64,000 bases of DNA from [Mycobacterium] stephanolepidis (GCF_002356335.1 NZ_AP018165.1:3720001-3784000); one strand, 5' to 3'; positions 36,179 to 46,224 are shown, counted from the first letter of the stretch. The notes: generated from the letters alone by a model not told the origin. Made by a program: numbers and translations.

Positions 36179-37734
36179 CCACCACACTGCCTACCTCATC
36201 CCCCGAGGTGCTGCCGTCCGCCGACGAGTTGCGCGCGCGTGCCCAGAACGCGTTGCGCTGGATCGGCGCCGACGTAGAACTGAGCACAGAGGCGGAAGAA
36301 GATGGCGGCGTGACGGTCCGCACCCCCATCACCGGTGACACGCTTTTCACGCTCGCGGCCAGCTCGACGGAGGACGTCGATAGCGCCATCGCCGAAGCCG
36401 CCCAGGCATTTTCGCAATGGCGCAGCACCCCGGCGCCCGTGCGCGGCGCATTGGTGGCCCGTCTCGGCGAGCTGCTGACGGAGCACAAGAAGGATCTGGC
36501 CGAGTTGGTGACCATCGAGGCCGGAAAGATTGTCTCGGAGGCACTCGGCGAGGTCCAGGAGATGATCGACATCTGCCAGTTCGCGGTCGGGCTGTCCCGG
36601 CAGCTGTATGGCAAGACGATGGCCTCCGAGCGTGCCGGGCATCGACTCATGGAGTCCTGGCATCCACTGGGTGTGGTCGGAGTCATTTCCGCGTTCAACT
36701 TCCCGGTCGCCGTGTGGTCGTGGAACACCGCGATCGCCCTCGTCTGTGGCGACACCGTGGTGTGGAAGCCGTCCGAGCTGACACCGCTGACTGCCGTTGC
36801 CTGCCAAGCACTTTTAGACCGCGCGGCCGCCGATGTGGGCGCACCGCCGGAGGTCAGCCGACTGATCCAGGGCGGCCGTGAGGTCGGCGAGCAACTCGTC
36901 GACGATCCCCGCGTCGCGCTGGTGAGTGCGACAGGTTCGGTACGGATGGGCCAACAGGTGGGCCCGCGGGTAGCCGCCCGCTTCGGTCGGTCGCTGCTCG
37001 AGTTGGGCGGTAACAACGCCGCCATCGTGACGCCCTCGGCGGACCTGGATCTTGCGGTGCGCGGAATCGTGTTCTCTGCCGCGGGCACCGCGGGCCAGCG
37101 CTGTACCACCCTGCGGCGGTTGATCGTTCACCACTCGGTCGCCGACGCGCTGGTCGAACGCATCGTGAATGCCTACGGGCAGCTTCCGGTCGGCGATCCA
37201 TTCGCCGAGCAGACCCTGATAGGCCCACTGATCAACGAAAAATCGTTCCGCGATATGCAGGACGCACTGGAAACCGCCCGCGCGCAGGGCGGAACGGTCA
37301 TCGGCGGCGAACGTCGAGAGCTGGGTGACGGCGCCTACTACGTCACCCCGGCCGTGGTGCGGATGCCCGAACAGGGTGACGTCGTACACCGGGAGACCTT
37401 CGCCCCGATTCTGTACGTGCTCGGTTACGACACCCTCGACGAGGCGATCGCGCTGAACAACGCGGTGCCCCAGGGCCTTTCCTCGGCGATCTTCACCCTG
37501 GACATGCGCGAGGCCGAGCGTTTTCTGGCCGCCGACGGATCCGACTGTGGAATCGCGAACGTCAACATCGGTACCTCGGGCGCCGAGATCGGCGGGGCGT
37601 TCGGTGGAGAGAAGGAGACGGGCGGTGGCCGCGAGTCCGGCTCCGACTCATGGAAGGCATACATGCGACGTGCCACGAACACCGTCAACTACTCCACCGA
37701 GCTGCCCTTGGCCCAAGGCGTGCACTTCGGCTGA
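36175..37734 (+). CDS. pcd: Piperideine-6-carboxylate/2-aminoadipate semialdehyde dehydrogenase
   Basis: A 519-residue aldehyde dehydrogenase. Signatures are GVISAFNFPVAVWSWNTAIA, VWKPSELTPLTAVAC, the Glu motif LLELGGNNAAIV and the catalytic Cys in FSAAGTAGQRCTTLRRL. It oxidises the Lat product to 2-aminoadipate. It corresponds to pcd in M. tuberculosis and overlaps hglS, so both are made together. Confidence 0.95.
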   Translation: MTTTLPTSSPEVLPSADELRARAQNALRWIGADVELSTEAEEDGGVTVRTPITGDTLFTLAASSTEDVDSAIAEAAQAFSQWRSTPAPVRGALVARLGELLTEHKKDLAELVTIEAGKIVSEALGEVQEMIDICQFAVGLSRQLYGKTMASERAGHRLMESWHPLGVVGVISAFNFPVAVWSWNTAIALVCGDTVVWKPSELTPLTAVACQALLDRAAADVGAPPEVSRLIQGGREVGEQLVDDPRVALVSATGSVRMGQQVGPRVAARFGRSLLELGGNNAAIVTPSADLDLAVRGIVFSAAGTAGQRCTTLRRLIVHHSVADALVERIVNAYGQLPVGDPFAEQTLIGPLINEKSFRDMQDALETARAQGGTVIGGERRELGDGAYYVTPAVVRMPEQGDVVHRETFAPILYVLGYDTLDEAIALNNAVPQGLSSAIFTLDMREAERFLAADGSDCGIANVNIGTSGAEIGGAFGGEKETGGGRESGSDSWKAYMRRATNTVNYSTELPLAQGVHFG

Positions 37735-37756
37735 TCGGACGGGCTGATCGGATGGA

Positions 37757-39175
37757 CTACCAGGGGTGGGGCTGGAAGTCCTTCAGGAAGCAGCCGTACA
37801 GATCGACGCCACGCTCCCCCTGAACAATCGGGTCGTAAACCCGGGCCGCGCCGTCCACCAGATCCAGCGGCGCCCGGAATCCTTCTTGCGCCAAACGCAT
37901 CTTGCTGGTGTGCGGACGCTCATCGGTGATCCAGCCGGTGTCGACCGCGGTCATCAGGATGCCCTCGGAAAACAGTTCACCCGCACTGGTCCTGGTCAGC
38001 ATGTTCAGCGCGGCCTTGGCCATGTTCGTGTGCGGATGTCCCGGCCCCTTGTAACCACGCGAGAAGTTGCCCTCCATCGCCGATACGTTCACCACGTACT
38101 TGCGCCGGGCCGTCGAGGCACGCATCGCGGGCCGGAGCCGGGACAACAGAATGAACGGCGCGACGCTGTTACACAGTTGAACCTCAAGCAGTTCCAGCGG
38201 GTCGATCTGGTCGACCGTCTGCACCCAGCTGTTGGTGTCGACGAGGTCGGGTAACAGCCCACCGGCGTCCACGGCGGTGCCGTCGACGATCCGTTCCGGC
38301 GTGGCCGAGCCGGCGGTCAGGGCCAACGACACCAGCGAGTGTGCCGCAGCCTCGGAACCCTCTCCCAGCGCCAGGGTGTGCGGATGCAGCTCGCTGGAAT
38401 CTCCCATCGCCGTAATCGGAACACGTGCAGCGGCTCCACTGAGAGGCGCCTGTTCTGCGTCGACCAAGGACGTGTAGGAGCCCGGGCTGCGACGAACCGT
38501 CTGGGCGGCATTATTGATCAGAATGTCCAACGGTCCCTGCGCGGCAACTTCATCGGCGAAACGAGCCACCTGGGCGGGGTCACGCAGGTCGATACCCACG
38601 ATGCTCAGCCGATCGAGCCAACTCGCAGCATCGGGCAGCTGGGCGAATCTGCGCGCCGCGTCCCGCGGGAATCGGGTGGTGATCGTGAGGCTGGCCCCGT
38701 CGCGCAACAACATCAGGGCGATGTACATCCCGATCTTGGCGCGGCCACCGGTCAGCACGGCCCGCCGACCGGTCAGGTCGGTGCGCTGGTCGCGCCGGGA
38801 CCTGTTGGCAGGCGCACAATCCGGACACAGTTGATGGTGGAATGCGTCGATCTCGGTATATCTGACCTTGCAGATGTAGCAATGCTGAGGACGCCGCAGC
38901 GTCCCGACGGCGTCACCCCCACGCAGCGGCAGTCCTGCCGTCTCGTCATCGATCCGATCGGCCGATCCGGTTGCGGTGGCCCCGATCACCGCACGGTCGG
39001 CTTCCAGCTCCGCCTGGCGCGCCTGCCGGCGGCGCTGCCTCTTGAGGATTTTGAAAAGTTTGGCGACGCCGCGTTGCACGGCAATCGAATCGGGATGATC
39101 GGGTGCAAGCGCGGCGGCCTGATCCAGGACACGCCCAAAGACGGCCATGTCCTCGGGGTCGATGTGCTTAGCCAC
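37757..39175 (-). CDS. SDR-type oxidoreductase with an N-terminal Zn-ribbon-like region
   Basis: A 472-residue protein. Residues about 100-130 have a CxxC...CxxC pattern (CYICKVRYTEI, then HHQLCPDCAP) that looks like a zinc ribbon. The rest is an SDR fold: RAVLTGGRAKIGMYIALMLL for nucleotide binding and LDILINNAAQT for NNAG. Where SDRs have YxxxK, this one has TNMAK, with Thr at the Tyr position, so its activity may be changed. GTG at 39175 is chosen so that the divergent TetR promoter stays free; longer in-frame starts exist. It stands where Rv3294c stands in M. tuberculosis but looks different. Confidence 0.75.
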   Translation of the reverse strand: MAKHIDPEDMAVFGRVLDQAAALAPDHPDSIAVQRGVAKLFKILKRQRRRQARQAELEADRAVIGATATGSADRIDDETAGLPLRGGDAVGTLRRPQHCYICKVRYTEIDAFHHQLCPDCAPANRSRRDQRTDLTGRRAVLTGGRAKIGMYIALMLLRDGASLTITTRFPRDAARRFAQLPDAASWLDRLSIVGIDLRDPAQVARFADEVAAQGPLDILINNAAQTVRRSPGSYTSLVDAEQAPLSGAAARVPITAMGDSSELHPHTLALGEGSEAAAHSLVSLALTAGSATPERIVDGTAVDAGGLLPDLVDTNSWVQTVDQIDPLELLEVQLCNSVAPFILLSRLRPAMRASTARRKYVVNVSAMEGNFSRGYKGPGHPHTNMAKAALNMLTRTSAGELFSEGILMTAVDTGWITDERPHTSKMRLAQEGFRAPLDLVDGAARVYDPIVQGERGVDLYGCFLKDFQPHPW

Positions 39176-39286
39176 CGACGCAGTGTAGTTAGGAGGCCGG
39201 CAGTTCTCGTAATAGCAGATGAGATGGAGGCCGTCTGCCCATGGTCCGTACGCACCGATCGGGCCAACCGCGACCCTGCTGCCTAG

Positions 39287-39292
39287 TAAAAT
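39287..39292 (+). promoter_or_regulatory. Candidate -10 box of the TetR gene (TAAAAT)
   Basis: TAAAAT ends 7 bases before the ATG at 39300, with no ribosome binding site, which fits a leaderless start. Confidence 0.55.
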
Positions 39293-39299
39293 CTGCTGG

Positions 39300-39980
39300 A
39301 TGACCGACGACTCCGATGCAGTTCGCCCGAGCGGCTCATCGCCCCGTCGGCGGCTCACCCCCGAGGACCGACGTGCCGAGCTACTGGAGTTCGGTACGCA
39401 ACTATTCGGTGAACGTCACTATGACGACGTCCGCATGGATGAGGTAGCTGAGCAGGCGGGCGTCTCACGAGCGCTGCTATACCGCTACTTTCCCGACAAG
39501 CGCTCTTTCTACACCGCGGTGATGCAGGCCGAGTACGACAGGCTCTACGACGCCACCATCTCGCTGGACATGGATCCGGCTCTCTCCGGTTTCGAGCGGC
39601 TCCGGCGCACCCTTCTGGTGTACCTGCACTACCAGGAGGAGCATCCCTACGCGCCGGTGACCGTGTTCCGCATGATCGATTCTGCCGATCCCACTGTCGC
39701 GGCCATTGAGCAGCAGGAATACGACAAGCAGACCGACCGCATCATGGCCGTCGTCGAACATGTCGCCGGCGATGAATTGACCCCGGATCTTGTCACCATC
39801 CTGCGCGTGGTCATCCGGGCCTGGCTTACCTTCAACCAGGAACTGGCACGCCAACGGGCCATCACCCCGGACCTGGACGTCAACTGGCTGGCCGATACCT
39901 CCGCGCACGCCATGATCGACGCCGTGCGGCGGGTACCGAACATCCCGAAAGCAGTGGTGGACCTCATGGGTGCCGATTAA
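39300..39980 (+). CDS. TetR family regulator
   Basis: A 226-residue protein. The N-terminal part has RRAELLEFGTQLFGERHYDD and the HTH VRMDEVAEQAGVSRALLYRY, followed by a helical ligand-binding domain. It diverges from the SDR gene and lies 29 bp before lhr, as the TetR gene Rv3295 does in M. tuberculosis. It may regulate the SDR gene (inference). Confidence 0.92.
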   Translation: MTDDSDAVRPSGSSPRRRLTPEDRRAELLEFGTQLFGERHYDDVRMDEVAEQAGVSRALLYRYFPDKRSFYTAVMQAEYDRLYDATISLDMDPALSGFERLRRTLLVYLHYQEEHPYAPVTVFRMIDSADPTVAAIEQQEYDKQTDRIMAVVEHVAGDELTPDLVTILRVVIRAWLTFNQELARQRAITPDLDVNWLADTSAHAMIDAVRRVPNIPKAVVDLMGAD

Positions 39981-40009
39981 TTGTCGGCCCCTGTTGGCAC
40001 GATGGTCCG

Positions 40010-43000
40010 ATGAGCAGCGAGTCCGGTCCACTCGCCCGGTTCTCGGCACCCACCCGGGAATGGTTCGCCGAATCATTCCCGGCTCCCACCCAGGCGCAGG
40101 CCGGTGCATGGCAATCCATCGCCAACGGAGACAACACCCTCGTCATCGCCCCTACGGGGTCCGGCAAGACCCTCGCGGCATTCCTGTGGGCCATCGACAC
40201 CCTGGCCGGTGCCGACCCCGAGCTGAATATCGCCGGCGGTGCGGCTCCGGCTCGGCGCGGAACCCGGGTCCTGTACATCTCGCCGCTCAAGGCGCTCGCC
40301 GTCGATGTCGAGCGGAACCTGCGCGCGCCCCTTGCCGGGATTGCCCGCACCGCACAGCGGATGGGCCTGCCCGAGCCCTCCATCACGATCGGGGTGCGCT
40401 CGGGCGACACCCCCGGACAACGCCGCCGCGCGCTGATCTCCTCTCCCCCGGACATCCTCATCACCACCCCCGAGTCACTGTTCCTGATGCTGACCTCGGC
40501 TGCACGCGAGACATTGGGAGCAGTCACCACCGTCATCGTGGACGAGGTTCACGCGGTGGCCGGAACCAAACGCGGCGCGCATCTCGCGCTCTCGCTCGAG
40601 CGGCTGGACGAGCGTCTTTCCCGGCCGGCACAGCGAATTGGCCTATCGGCGACGGTAAAACCCGCGGCCGAGGTCGCCCGCTTCCTGTCCGGTCGCGCCC
40701 CGGCCAACGTCGTCGCTCCCGCCAGCCCGAAGACCTTCGACCTGTCGGTGGTGGTGCCCGTTTCGGATATGAGCGCCCCCGACACCTACCCCGACGCGGA
40801 GGCCTCGAACGCGGGCGCCAACACGATCTGGCCGCATGTCGAGCAGCGCATCGTCGACCTCATCGAGGCGCACCGCTCGAGCATCGTCTTCGCCAACTCG
40901 CGACGCCTCGCCGAGCGGCTCACCGCCCGGTTCAACGAGATTAACGCCGAACGTCTGGGTGTGGATCTTGCCCCGGTGGCCAATCCGGGCGTACCCGGAG
41001 GTCCCCCGGCGCACATCATGGGCAGCGGGCAGACCTACGGTGCCGCACCCTTGCTGGCCCGGGCGCACCATGGCTCGGTCAGCAAGGAGCAGCGCGCGAA
41101 CATCGAAGACGACCTCAAGACCGGCCGGCTCAGATGCGTGGTGGCCACGAGCAGCCTCGAGCTCGGAATCGATATGGGCGCCGTGGATCTGGTGGTTCAG
41201 GTAGAGGCGCCACCATCGGTGGCCAGCGGACTGCAACGCATCGGTCGGGCCGGGCACCAGGTGGGCGAGATCTCCAGAGGTGTTCTGTTCCCGAAACACC
41301 GCACCGATCTGCTGGGATGCGCGGTCACGGTCCGCCGCATGCTCGACGGCGATATCGAAACCCTGCAGGTACCCGCCAATCCGCTGGACATCCTGGCGCA
41401 ACACACCGTGGCCGCATGTGCGTTGGATCCACTGGACGTCGAAACCTGGTTCGACGTGGTCAGACGCAGTGCGCCCTTCACCTCCCTGCCGCGCAGCGCC
41501 TTTGACGCGGTGCTCGACCTGCTCAGCGGCAAGTACCCGTCCACCGATTTCGCCGAGCTGCGCCCGCGGGTCGTATACGACAGAGACGAGGGAACACTCA
41601 CCGGAAGACCCGGCGCGCAGCGGCTGGCGGTCACGTCCGGTGGCGCCATTCCCGATCGCGGCCTGTTCACGGTGTACATGTATGCCGGTGCCGAGGGTGA
41701 GAAGCCCTCACGGGTGGGCGAACTCGACGAGGAAATGGTGTACGAGTCACGCCCGGGGGATGTCATCTCCCTGGGGGCCACCAGCTGGCGCATCACCGAG
41801 ATCACCCACGAACGGGTGATAGTGGTCCCGGCCTTCGGCCAACCGGGCAGATTGCCGTTCTGGCGCGGAGATTCCGTGGGGCGACCCGCCGAGCTGGGTA
41901 TGGCCCTGGGGCACCTGACCGGGAAGTTGGCCGCGGCGGATAGCGACGAATTCGACAAGCGTTGTGCCGATGTGGGATTCGATGACTTCGCGATCGGTAA
42001 TCTACGGAAGCTGCTCACCGACCAGCTGCAGTCGACAGGCGCCGTCCCCACCGACACCACACTGATCGTCGAGAGATTCCGCGATGAACTCGGCGACTGG
42101 CGCATCGTGCTGCACTCGCCGTACGGGCTGCGGGTCAACGGCCCATTGGCGCTCGCCGTCGCCGATCGGCTCCAACAGCGCTACGGGGTCAGCGAGTCAC
42201 CCACGGCCACCGACGACGGCATCGTGGTGCGACTCCCCGATACCGATGACAATCCACCCGGGGCAAGCCTTTTCGTCTTCGATGCCGCGGAGATCGAGGC
42301 GATCGTGACGCGGGAGGTCGGCGGATCTGCGCTCTTCGCGGCCCGGTTCCGCGAATGCGCCGCGCGCGCTCTGCTCCTTCCACGCCGAACTCCCGGGCGC
42401 CGAACACCGCTGTGGCAGCAACGCCAGCGTGCCGCACAACTGCTCGATGTCGCACGCAAGCATTCCGATTTCCCGATGGTGCTTGAGGCGTTACGTGAAT
42501 GCCTGCAGGACGTTTACGACATCGGAACCCTGGTGCGGTTGATGTCGGGTATCGAGCAGCGCCGGATCCGGATCGTCGAGGTTCAGACCGAGGTACCTTC
42601 TCCCTTCGCGGCCGCTCAGCTTTTCAGCTATGTCGGCGGATTCATGTACGACGAGGATCGCCCCCTGGCCGAGCGACGTGCCGCCGCGCTCTCGCTGGAC
42701 ACCGGTCTGCTCGCCGAGCTCATGGGACGGGTGGAGCTGCGCGAGTTGCTCGACCCCGCCGTCATCGAGACGACCGAGAAACAACTGCAGCACCTCGTCG
42801 AGGAACGCAAGGCCCGCGACGCCGAAGGCCTCGCCGATCTGTTCCGGCTCCTGGGCCCCATCACCACCGAAGAGGTCCGCGCGCGCTGCTCCGGCGCGGG
42901 CGCCGACTGGCTGCGTGAGCTCGTCACCGCGCGCCGGGTGATCGAGACGCACTACGGGCAACGTGCCTGGTGGGCCGCCGTCGAGGATGTGGCACGGCTG

Positions 43001-44557
43001 CGTGACGCGCTCGGGGTGCCGGTGCCACCGGGCGTGCCCGCGGCCTTCACCGACGCGACGGCCGATCCGCTCGGTGAACTGCTGGGCAGATACGCCAGGA
43101 CGCACGGCCCATTCACCACCGGCCAGGCCGCCGAACGCTTCGGTATCGGTGTGCGTGTTGCCGCCGACGCCTTGGCGGCACTGGCCGCCCGTGGCCAGTT
43201 GGTGCGTGGCGAATTCACCTCCGAAGCAACAGATTCTGAACAGTGGTGCGATGCCGAGGTTCTCCGGATTTTGCGCCGACGTTCCCTGGCGGCGCTGCGC
43301 GCGCAGGTCGAGCCCGTCAGCACATCGGCATTCGCACGGTTCCTGCCCGATTGGCAGTACCTCGATTCCAGCCTGCGCGGCGTCGACGGCGTCGCCACCG
43401 TCATCGACCAGCTGGCCGGGGTACCGATACCCGCATCCGCATGGGAGCCACTGATTCTCGCGCGCAGGGTGCGGGACTACTCGCCACAGATGCTCGATGA
43501 GCTGCTGGCCTCCGGAGAGGCGGTGTGGTCCGGACACGGCGCTATCACCGCGCAGGACGGTTGGATCGCCTTGCATCCGAGTGGGATCGCGCCGGCCACG
43601 CTGGCCGCACCGGATTCGGTGGTACTCGGCGAGGCACACCGCGCGATCCTCGATGGCCTCACCGCAGGCGGCGGATTCTTCTTCCGCCAGTTCGGCGAAG
43701 GGGCCACACGCGGGGCGTTATGGGATCTGGTGTGGGCCGGACAGGTGACGGGTGACACCTTTGCGCCGCTGCGAGCACTGCTGGGCACCGCCGCCACATC
43801 GCGTACGACGCACCGGAACCGGCGAGCTCCGCGGTTGCGGGCCTACACCCCAATCCCCACCGCAGCACCGGTCGATCCCGCGGTCGCCGGCCGGTGGTCA
43901 TTGCTCCCGGAGAGGCTTGCCGACGGAACCGAACGTTCACACACACAGGCCGATTTGCTGCTCGGACGGTATGGCGTGGTGACCAAGGGCAGCGTCGTCG
44001 CGGAGGGTGTCGCGGGCGGTTTCGCCTGGCTGTACAAGGTGTTGTCGACGTTTGAGGACAACGGGCGCTGCCGCCGAGGCTATTTCGTCGAATCACTCGG
44101 AGGTGCGCAGTTCGCCTCCCCTTCGACCGTCGACAGGCTGCGCGAGTACCTCGACACGGTCGATGACGAACGCACACCGCATCGGGCGGCGGTGTTGGCG
44201 GCAACCGACCCGGCCAATCCGTACGGCGCGGCCCTGGTGTGGCCACGCGCTGCGTCCGATTCCGGTCATCGACCGGGCCGCAAGGCCGGGGCACTCGTGG
44301 CGCTCGTCGATGGCACTCTGGTGCTGTACATCGAAAGGGGCGGCAAGTCGCTGCTCAGCTTCGTGACCGACCCCACGATGCTGCACGCCGCAGCGTTGGG
44401 CACGATGGATTTGGTACGCGACGGTGGACTCGATGGTCTGGTGGTCGAAAGGATCGATGGCAGATCGGTCTTCGACATCGGAGAGTCTGCCGTGAGCGCA
44501 GCCTTGCTGGAGGCCGGTTTTGCACGGACGCCGAAGGGACTGAGAGTGCGCCGATGA
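40010..44557 (+). CDS. lhr: ATP-dependent helicase Lhr
   Basis: A 1515-residue superfamily 2 helicase. Walker A is LVIAPTGSGKTLAAFLW, the DEVH box is TTVIVDEVHAVAGTKRGAHL, and later motifs are ISSPPDILITTPESLFLMLT and RCVVATSSLELGIDMGAVDL, then GLQRIGRAGHQVG. This is the Lhr core plus a long C-terminal extension with winged-helix-like parts, the full length of mycobacterial Lhr. Lhr unwinds RNA:DNA hybrids in a 3'-5' direction and is DNA damage related. In M. tuberculosis nei and other genes follow; here small genes follow. Confidence 0.96.
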   Translation: MSSESGPLARFSAPTREWFAESFPAPTQAQAGAWQSIANGDNTLVIAPTGSGKTLAAFLWAIDTLAGADPELNIAGGAAPARRGTRVLYISPLKALAVDVERNLRAPLAGIARTAQRMGLPEPSITIGVRSGDTPGQRRRALISSPPDILITTPESLFLMLTSAARETLGAVTTVIVDEVHAVAGTKRGAHLALSLERLDERLSRPAQRIGLSATVKPAAEVARFLSGRAPANVVAPASPKTFDLSVVVPVSDMSAPDTYPDAEASNAGANTIWPHVEQRIVDLIEAHRSSIVFANSRRLAERLTARFNEINAERLGVDLAPVANPGVPGGPPAHIMGSGQTYGAAPLLARAHHGSVSKEQRANIEDDLKTGRLRCVVATSSLELGIDMGAVDLVVQVEAPPSVASGLQRIGRAGHQVGEISRGVLFPKHRTDLLGCAVTVRRMLDGDIETLQVPANPLDILAQHTVAACALDPLDVETWFDVVRRSAPFTSLPRSAFDAVLDLLSGKYPSTDFAELRPRVVYDRDEGTLTGRPGAQRLAVTSGGAIPDRGLFTVYMYAGAEGEKPSRVGELDEEMVYESRPGDVISLGATSWRITEITHERVIVVPAFGQPGRLPFWRGDSVGRPAELGMALGHLTGKLAAADSDEFDKRCADVGFDDFAIGNLRKLLTDQLQSTGAVPTDTTLIVERFRDELGDWRIVLHSPYGLRVNGPLALAVADRLQQRYGVSESPTATDDGIVVRLPDTDDNPPGASLFVFDAAEIEAIVTREVGGSALFAARFRECAARALLLPRRTPGRRTPLWQQRQRAAQLLDVARKHSDFPMVLEALRECLQDVYDIGTLVRLMSGIEQRRIRIVEVQTEVPSPFAAAQLFSYVGGFMYDEDRPLAERRAAALSLDTGLLAELMGRVELRELLDPAVIETTEKQLQHLVEERKARDAEGLADLFRLLGPITTEEVRARCSGAGADWLRELVTARRVIETHYGQRAWWAAVEDVARLRDALGVPVPPGVPAAFTDATADPLGELLGRYARTHGPFTTGQAAERFGIGVRVAADALAALAARGQLVRGEFTSEATDSEQWCDAEVLRILRRRSLAALRAQVEPVSTSAFARFLPDWQYLDSSLRGVDGVATVIDQLAGVPIPASAWEPLILARRVRDYSPQMLDELLASGEAVWSGHGAITAQDGWIALHPSGIAPATLAAPDSVVLGEAHRAILDGLTAGGGFFFRQFGEGATRGALWDLVWAGQVTGDTFAPLRALLGTAATSRTTHRNRRAPRLRAYTPIPTAAPVDPAVAGRWSLLPERLADGTERSHTQADLLLGRYGVVTKGSVVAEGVAGGFAWLYKVLSTFEDNGRCRRGYFVESLGGAQFASPSTVDRLREYLDTVDDERTPHRAAVLAATDPANPYGAALVWPRAASDSGHRPGRKAGALVALVDGTLVLYIERGGKSLLSFVTDPTMLHAAALGTMDLVRDGGLDGLVVERIDGRSVFDIGESAVSAALLEAGFARTPKGLRVRR

Positions 44558-44567
44558 GGAGACAGCG

Positions 44568-44957
44568 ATGAGGGTGACACGGTTCGACCACATCGTGATC
44601 AACTGCACCGACGTGGACACCACCGCGGCCTGGTATCAGCGCGTGCTCGGCATGACTCGGGAGACTTTCGGCCCCGCCGCCCGCACGGCTCTGACATTCG
44701 GTACTCAGAAGATCAACCTACGGCCAGTCACGGCGACCCAGGAGGAGTGGTTCACCGGCCTGGCCGCGGCAGCCGGGTCCGATGATCTGTGCTTCATCAC
44801 CGATGCCTCGCCCACCGAGGTTCGCGAGCATCTCGCGACATGCGGGGTTGACATCGAGCAGGGGCCGGTGACCAAGATCGGTGCGCTGGGCGAGATGACA
44901 TCGCACTACTGCAGAGACCCCGATGGAAACCTCATCGAGATCGCGGTATACCCATGA
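44568..44957 (+). CDS. VOC (glyoxalase/dioxygenase-fold) protein
   Basis: A 129-residue single VOC domain: MRVTRFDHIVINCTDVDTTA with the first metal His, the FGTQKINLRP strand, and the end DPDGNLIEIAVYP with the metal Glu. It is probably a lyase, isomerase or dioxygenase-like enzyme of unknown substrate. It starts 10 bp after lhr and overlaps the next gene by 4 bp, forming the first of three overlapped genes. Confidence 0.83.
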   Translation: MRVTRFDHIVINCTDVDTTAAWYQRVLGMTRETFGPAARTALTFGTQKINLRPVTATQEEWFTGLAAAAGSDDLCFITDASPTEVREHLATCGVDIEQGPVTKIGALGEMTSHYCRDPDGNLIEIAVYP

Positions 44958-45556
44958 GCAACAACCACTATCACTACATTGCCTTTGGCACGGATGCGAT
45001 CGAGCGACAGCGAGTCAACGGCAGCTACGTCGCCTACGGCACACACCTGGAACGTCCGGATGACGGCCCCGACGATCTGGGATCGCGTGAGTTGCGGATG
45101 ATCGCCGAGGCGACTCAGTTCTGCCTGGGCACCGTCACCCCGACGGGGTGGCCCTATCTGCAATACCGCAGCGGTCCGGCGGGATTCGTGCGCCATCTGC
45201 GCGGAAACACCGTGCGGTTCGTCGATCTTCCGGGCAACAACCAATTCGTGACACTCGGAAACCTCGCCGCCGACGATCGGCTGGCGATGTTCTTCGTCGA
45301 TTACCCGCGCAAGCAGCGCCTCAAGGTTTTTGGCCGCGGCACCGTGCACGACGACGCCCGCCGCGAGATCGAAGTGACCGTGGAGGCATTCGACTGGAAC
45401 TGCTCGCGCAGCATCATTCCCCGCTATGACCAGCAGTATCTGTCCGATCTCGGCAAGGCCTATCAGGAGAAGGCCGCCGCGAGAGAGGCCGAGCTCACCG
45501 CCGAGATAGAGCGACTACGCGCACGGGTTGCCGACCTCGAAGCCGCACCGCAGTGA
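44954..45556 (+). CDS. Pyridoxamine 5'-phosphate oxidase-like (split-barrel flavin) protein
   Basis: A 200-residue protein. The split-barrel part has TVTPTGWPYLQYRSGPAGFV and DDRLAMFFVDYPRKQRLKVF, typical of PNPOx-like flavin-binding proteins. A helical C-terminal tail has heptads (AAREAELTAEIERLRARVAD) and may act in oligomer formation. The substrate is unknown. It overlaps both neighbours by 4 bp. Confidence 0.82.
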   Translation: MSNNHYHYIAFGTDAIERQRVNGSYVAYGTHLERPDDGPDDLGSRELRMIAEATQFCLGTVTPTGWPYLQYRSGPAGFVRHLRGNTVRFVDLPGNNQFVTLGNLAADDRLAMFFVDYPRKQRLKVFGRGTVHDDARREIEVTVEAFDWNCSRSIIPRYDQQYLSDLGKAYQEKAAAREAELTAEIERLRARVADLEAAPQ

Positions 45557-46224
45557 CCCCTCTCGCCGCTGATCGGGTGTTACGGACCCACGCGACACGG
45601 TTCAAGCACTGGCTACAGGAATATCCCGGCAACGAAATCGGATATCCGCACTGGAAGCACGTCGAGGCCCATTTCTCCGAGCTACTCTCCACCGGCGGTG
45701 TCGGTCGGCTCAACCAGGACGAGCTGACCGCCCTGCTCTATCTCATCGCTCGGGGTTGGGATATCGGCCGGATGATCGCGTGGCTGTCGAACACGCCCAC
45801 CCTGTCCAACCTCGGCGACCTTGAGCGAGAAGACTTCCTGATACTCGCCCGGCTGGCCGCAACCATCGAGGGCGTCGAATACGACGACGCGCGATACCAA
45901 TTCGCTTCTTCCATCCGAAAGCTGGGACCGCTCAACGCAGATACGGAAACCGTTCTGCTGGCCTTCTACGACAGCACCGACGAGTACACCAAACGCCTAG
46001 CGCTCATCTCCCTGGCACAGGGTGGATATCCGGGCATCCGGTCGCTGATCGAAAAGTCCTGGCGCACGATCGACGAAGAACATCACAAGATCGGCTGCTT
46101 GGAATGTCTGAGTGAGTATGTCGGTGACGAGACCCTATTGCGCGAGTACCTCGACAAGGCCAGAGATCTACCGGGCCGCTATCTGCGGGACTACGCCGAA
46201 CATCTCCGAGCGTCACTGCCCTAG
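45553..46224 (+). CDS. Hypothetical helical-repeat protein
   Basis: A 223-residue soluble protein with helical segments resembling HEAT-type repeats (LLYLIARGWDIGRMIAWLSN, then TKRLALISLAQGGYPGIRSL). No catalytic motif is visible, and the family is not recognised. It overlaps the PNPOx-like gene by 4 bp and overlaps the convergent pseudouridine synthase gene by 12 bp, so the two 3' ends share DNA. Confidence 0.7.
   Translation: MTPLAADRVLRTHATRFKHWLQEYPGNEIGYPHWKHVEAHFSELLSTGGVGRLNQDELTALLYLIARGWDIGRMIAWLSNTPTLSNLGDLEREDFLILARLAATIEGVEYDDARYQFASSIRKLGPLNADTETVLLAFYDSTDEYTKRLALISLAQGGYPGIRSLIEKSWRTIDEEHHKIGCLECLSEYVGDETLLREYLDKARDLPGRYLRDYAEHLRASLP

Noticed and set aside
36156..37109. Minus-strand frame of 317 residues opposite pcd
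   Set aside because: It has a Ser/Thr/Ala low-complexity composition typical of antisense; pcd has all ALDH motifs.
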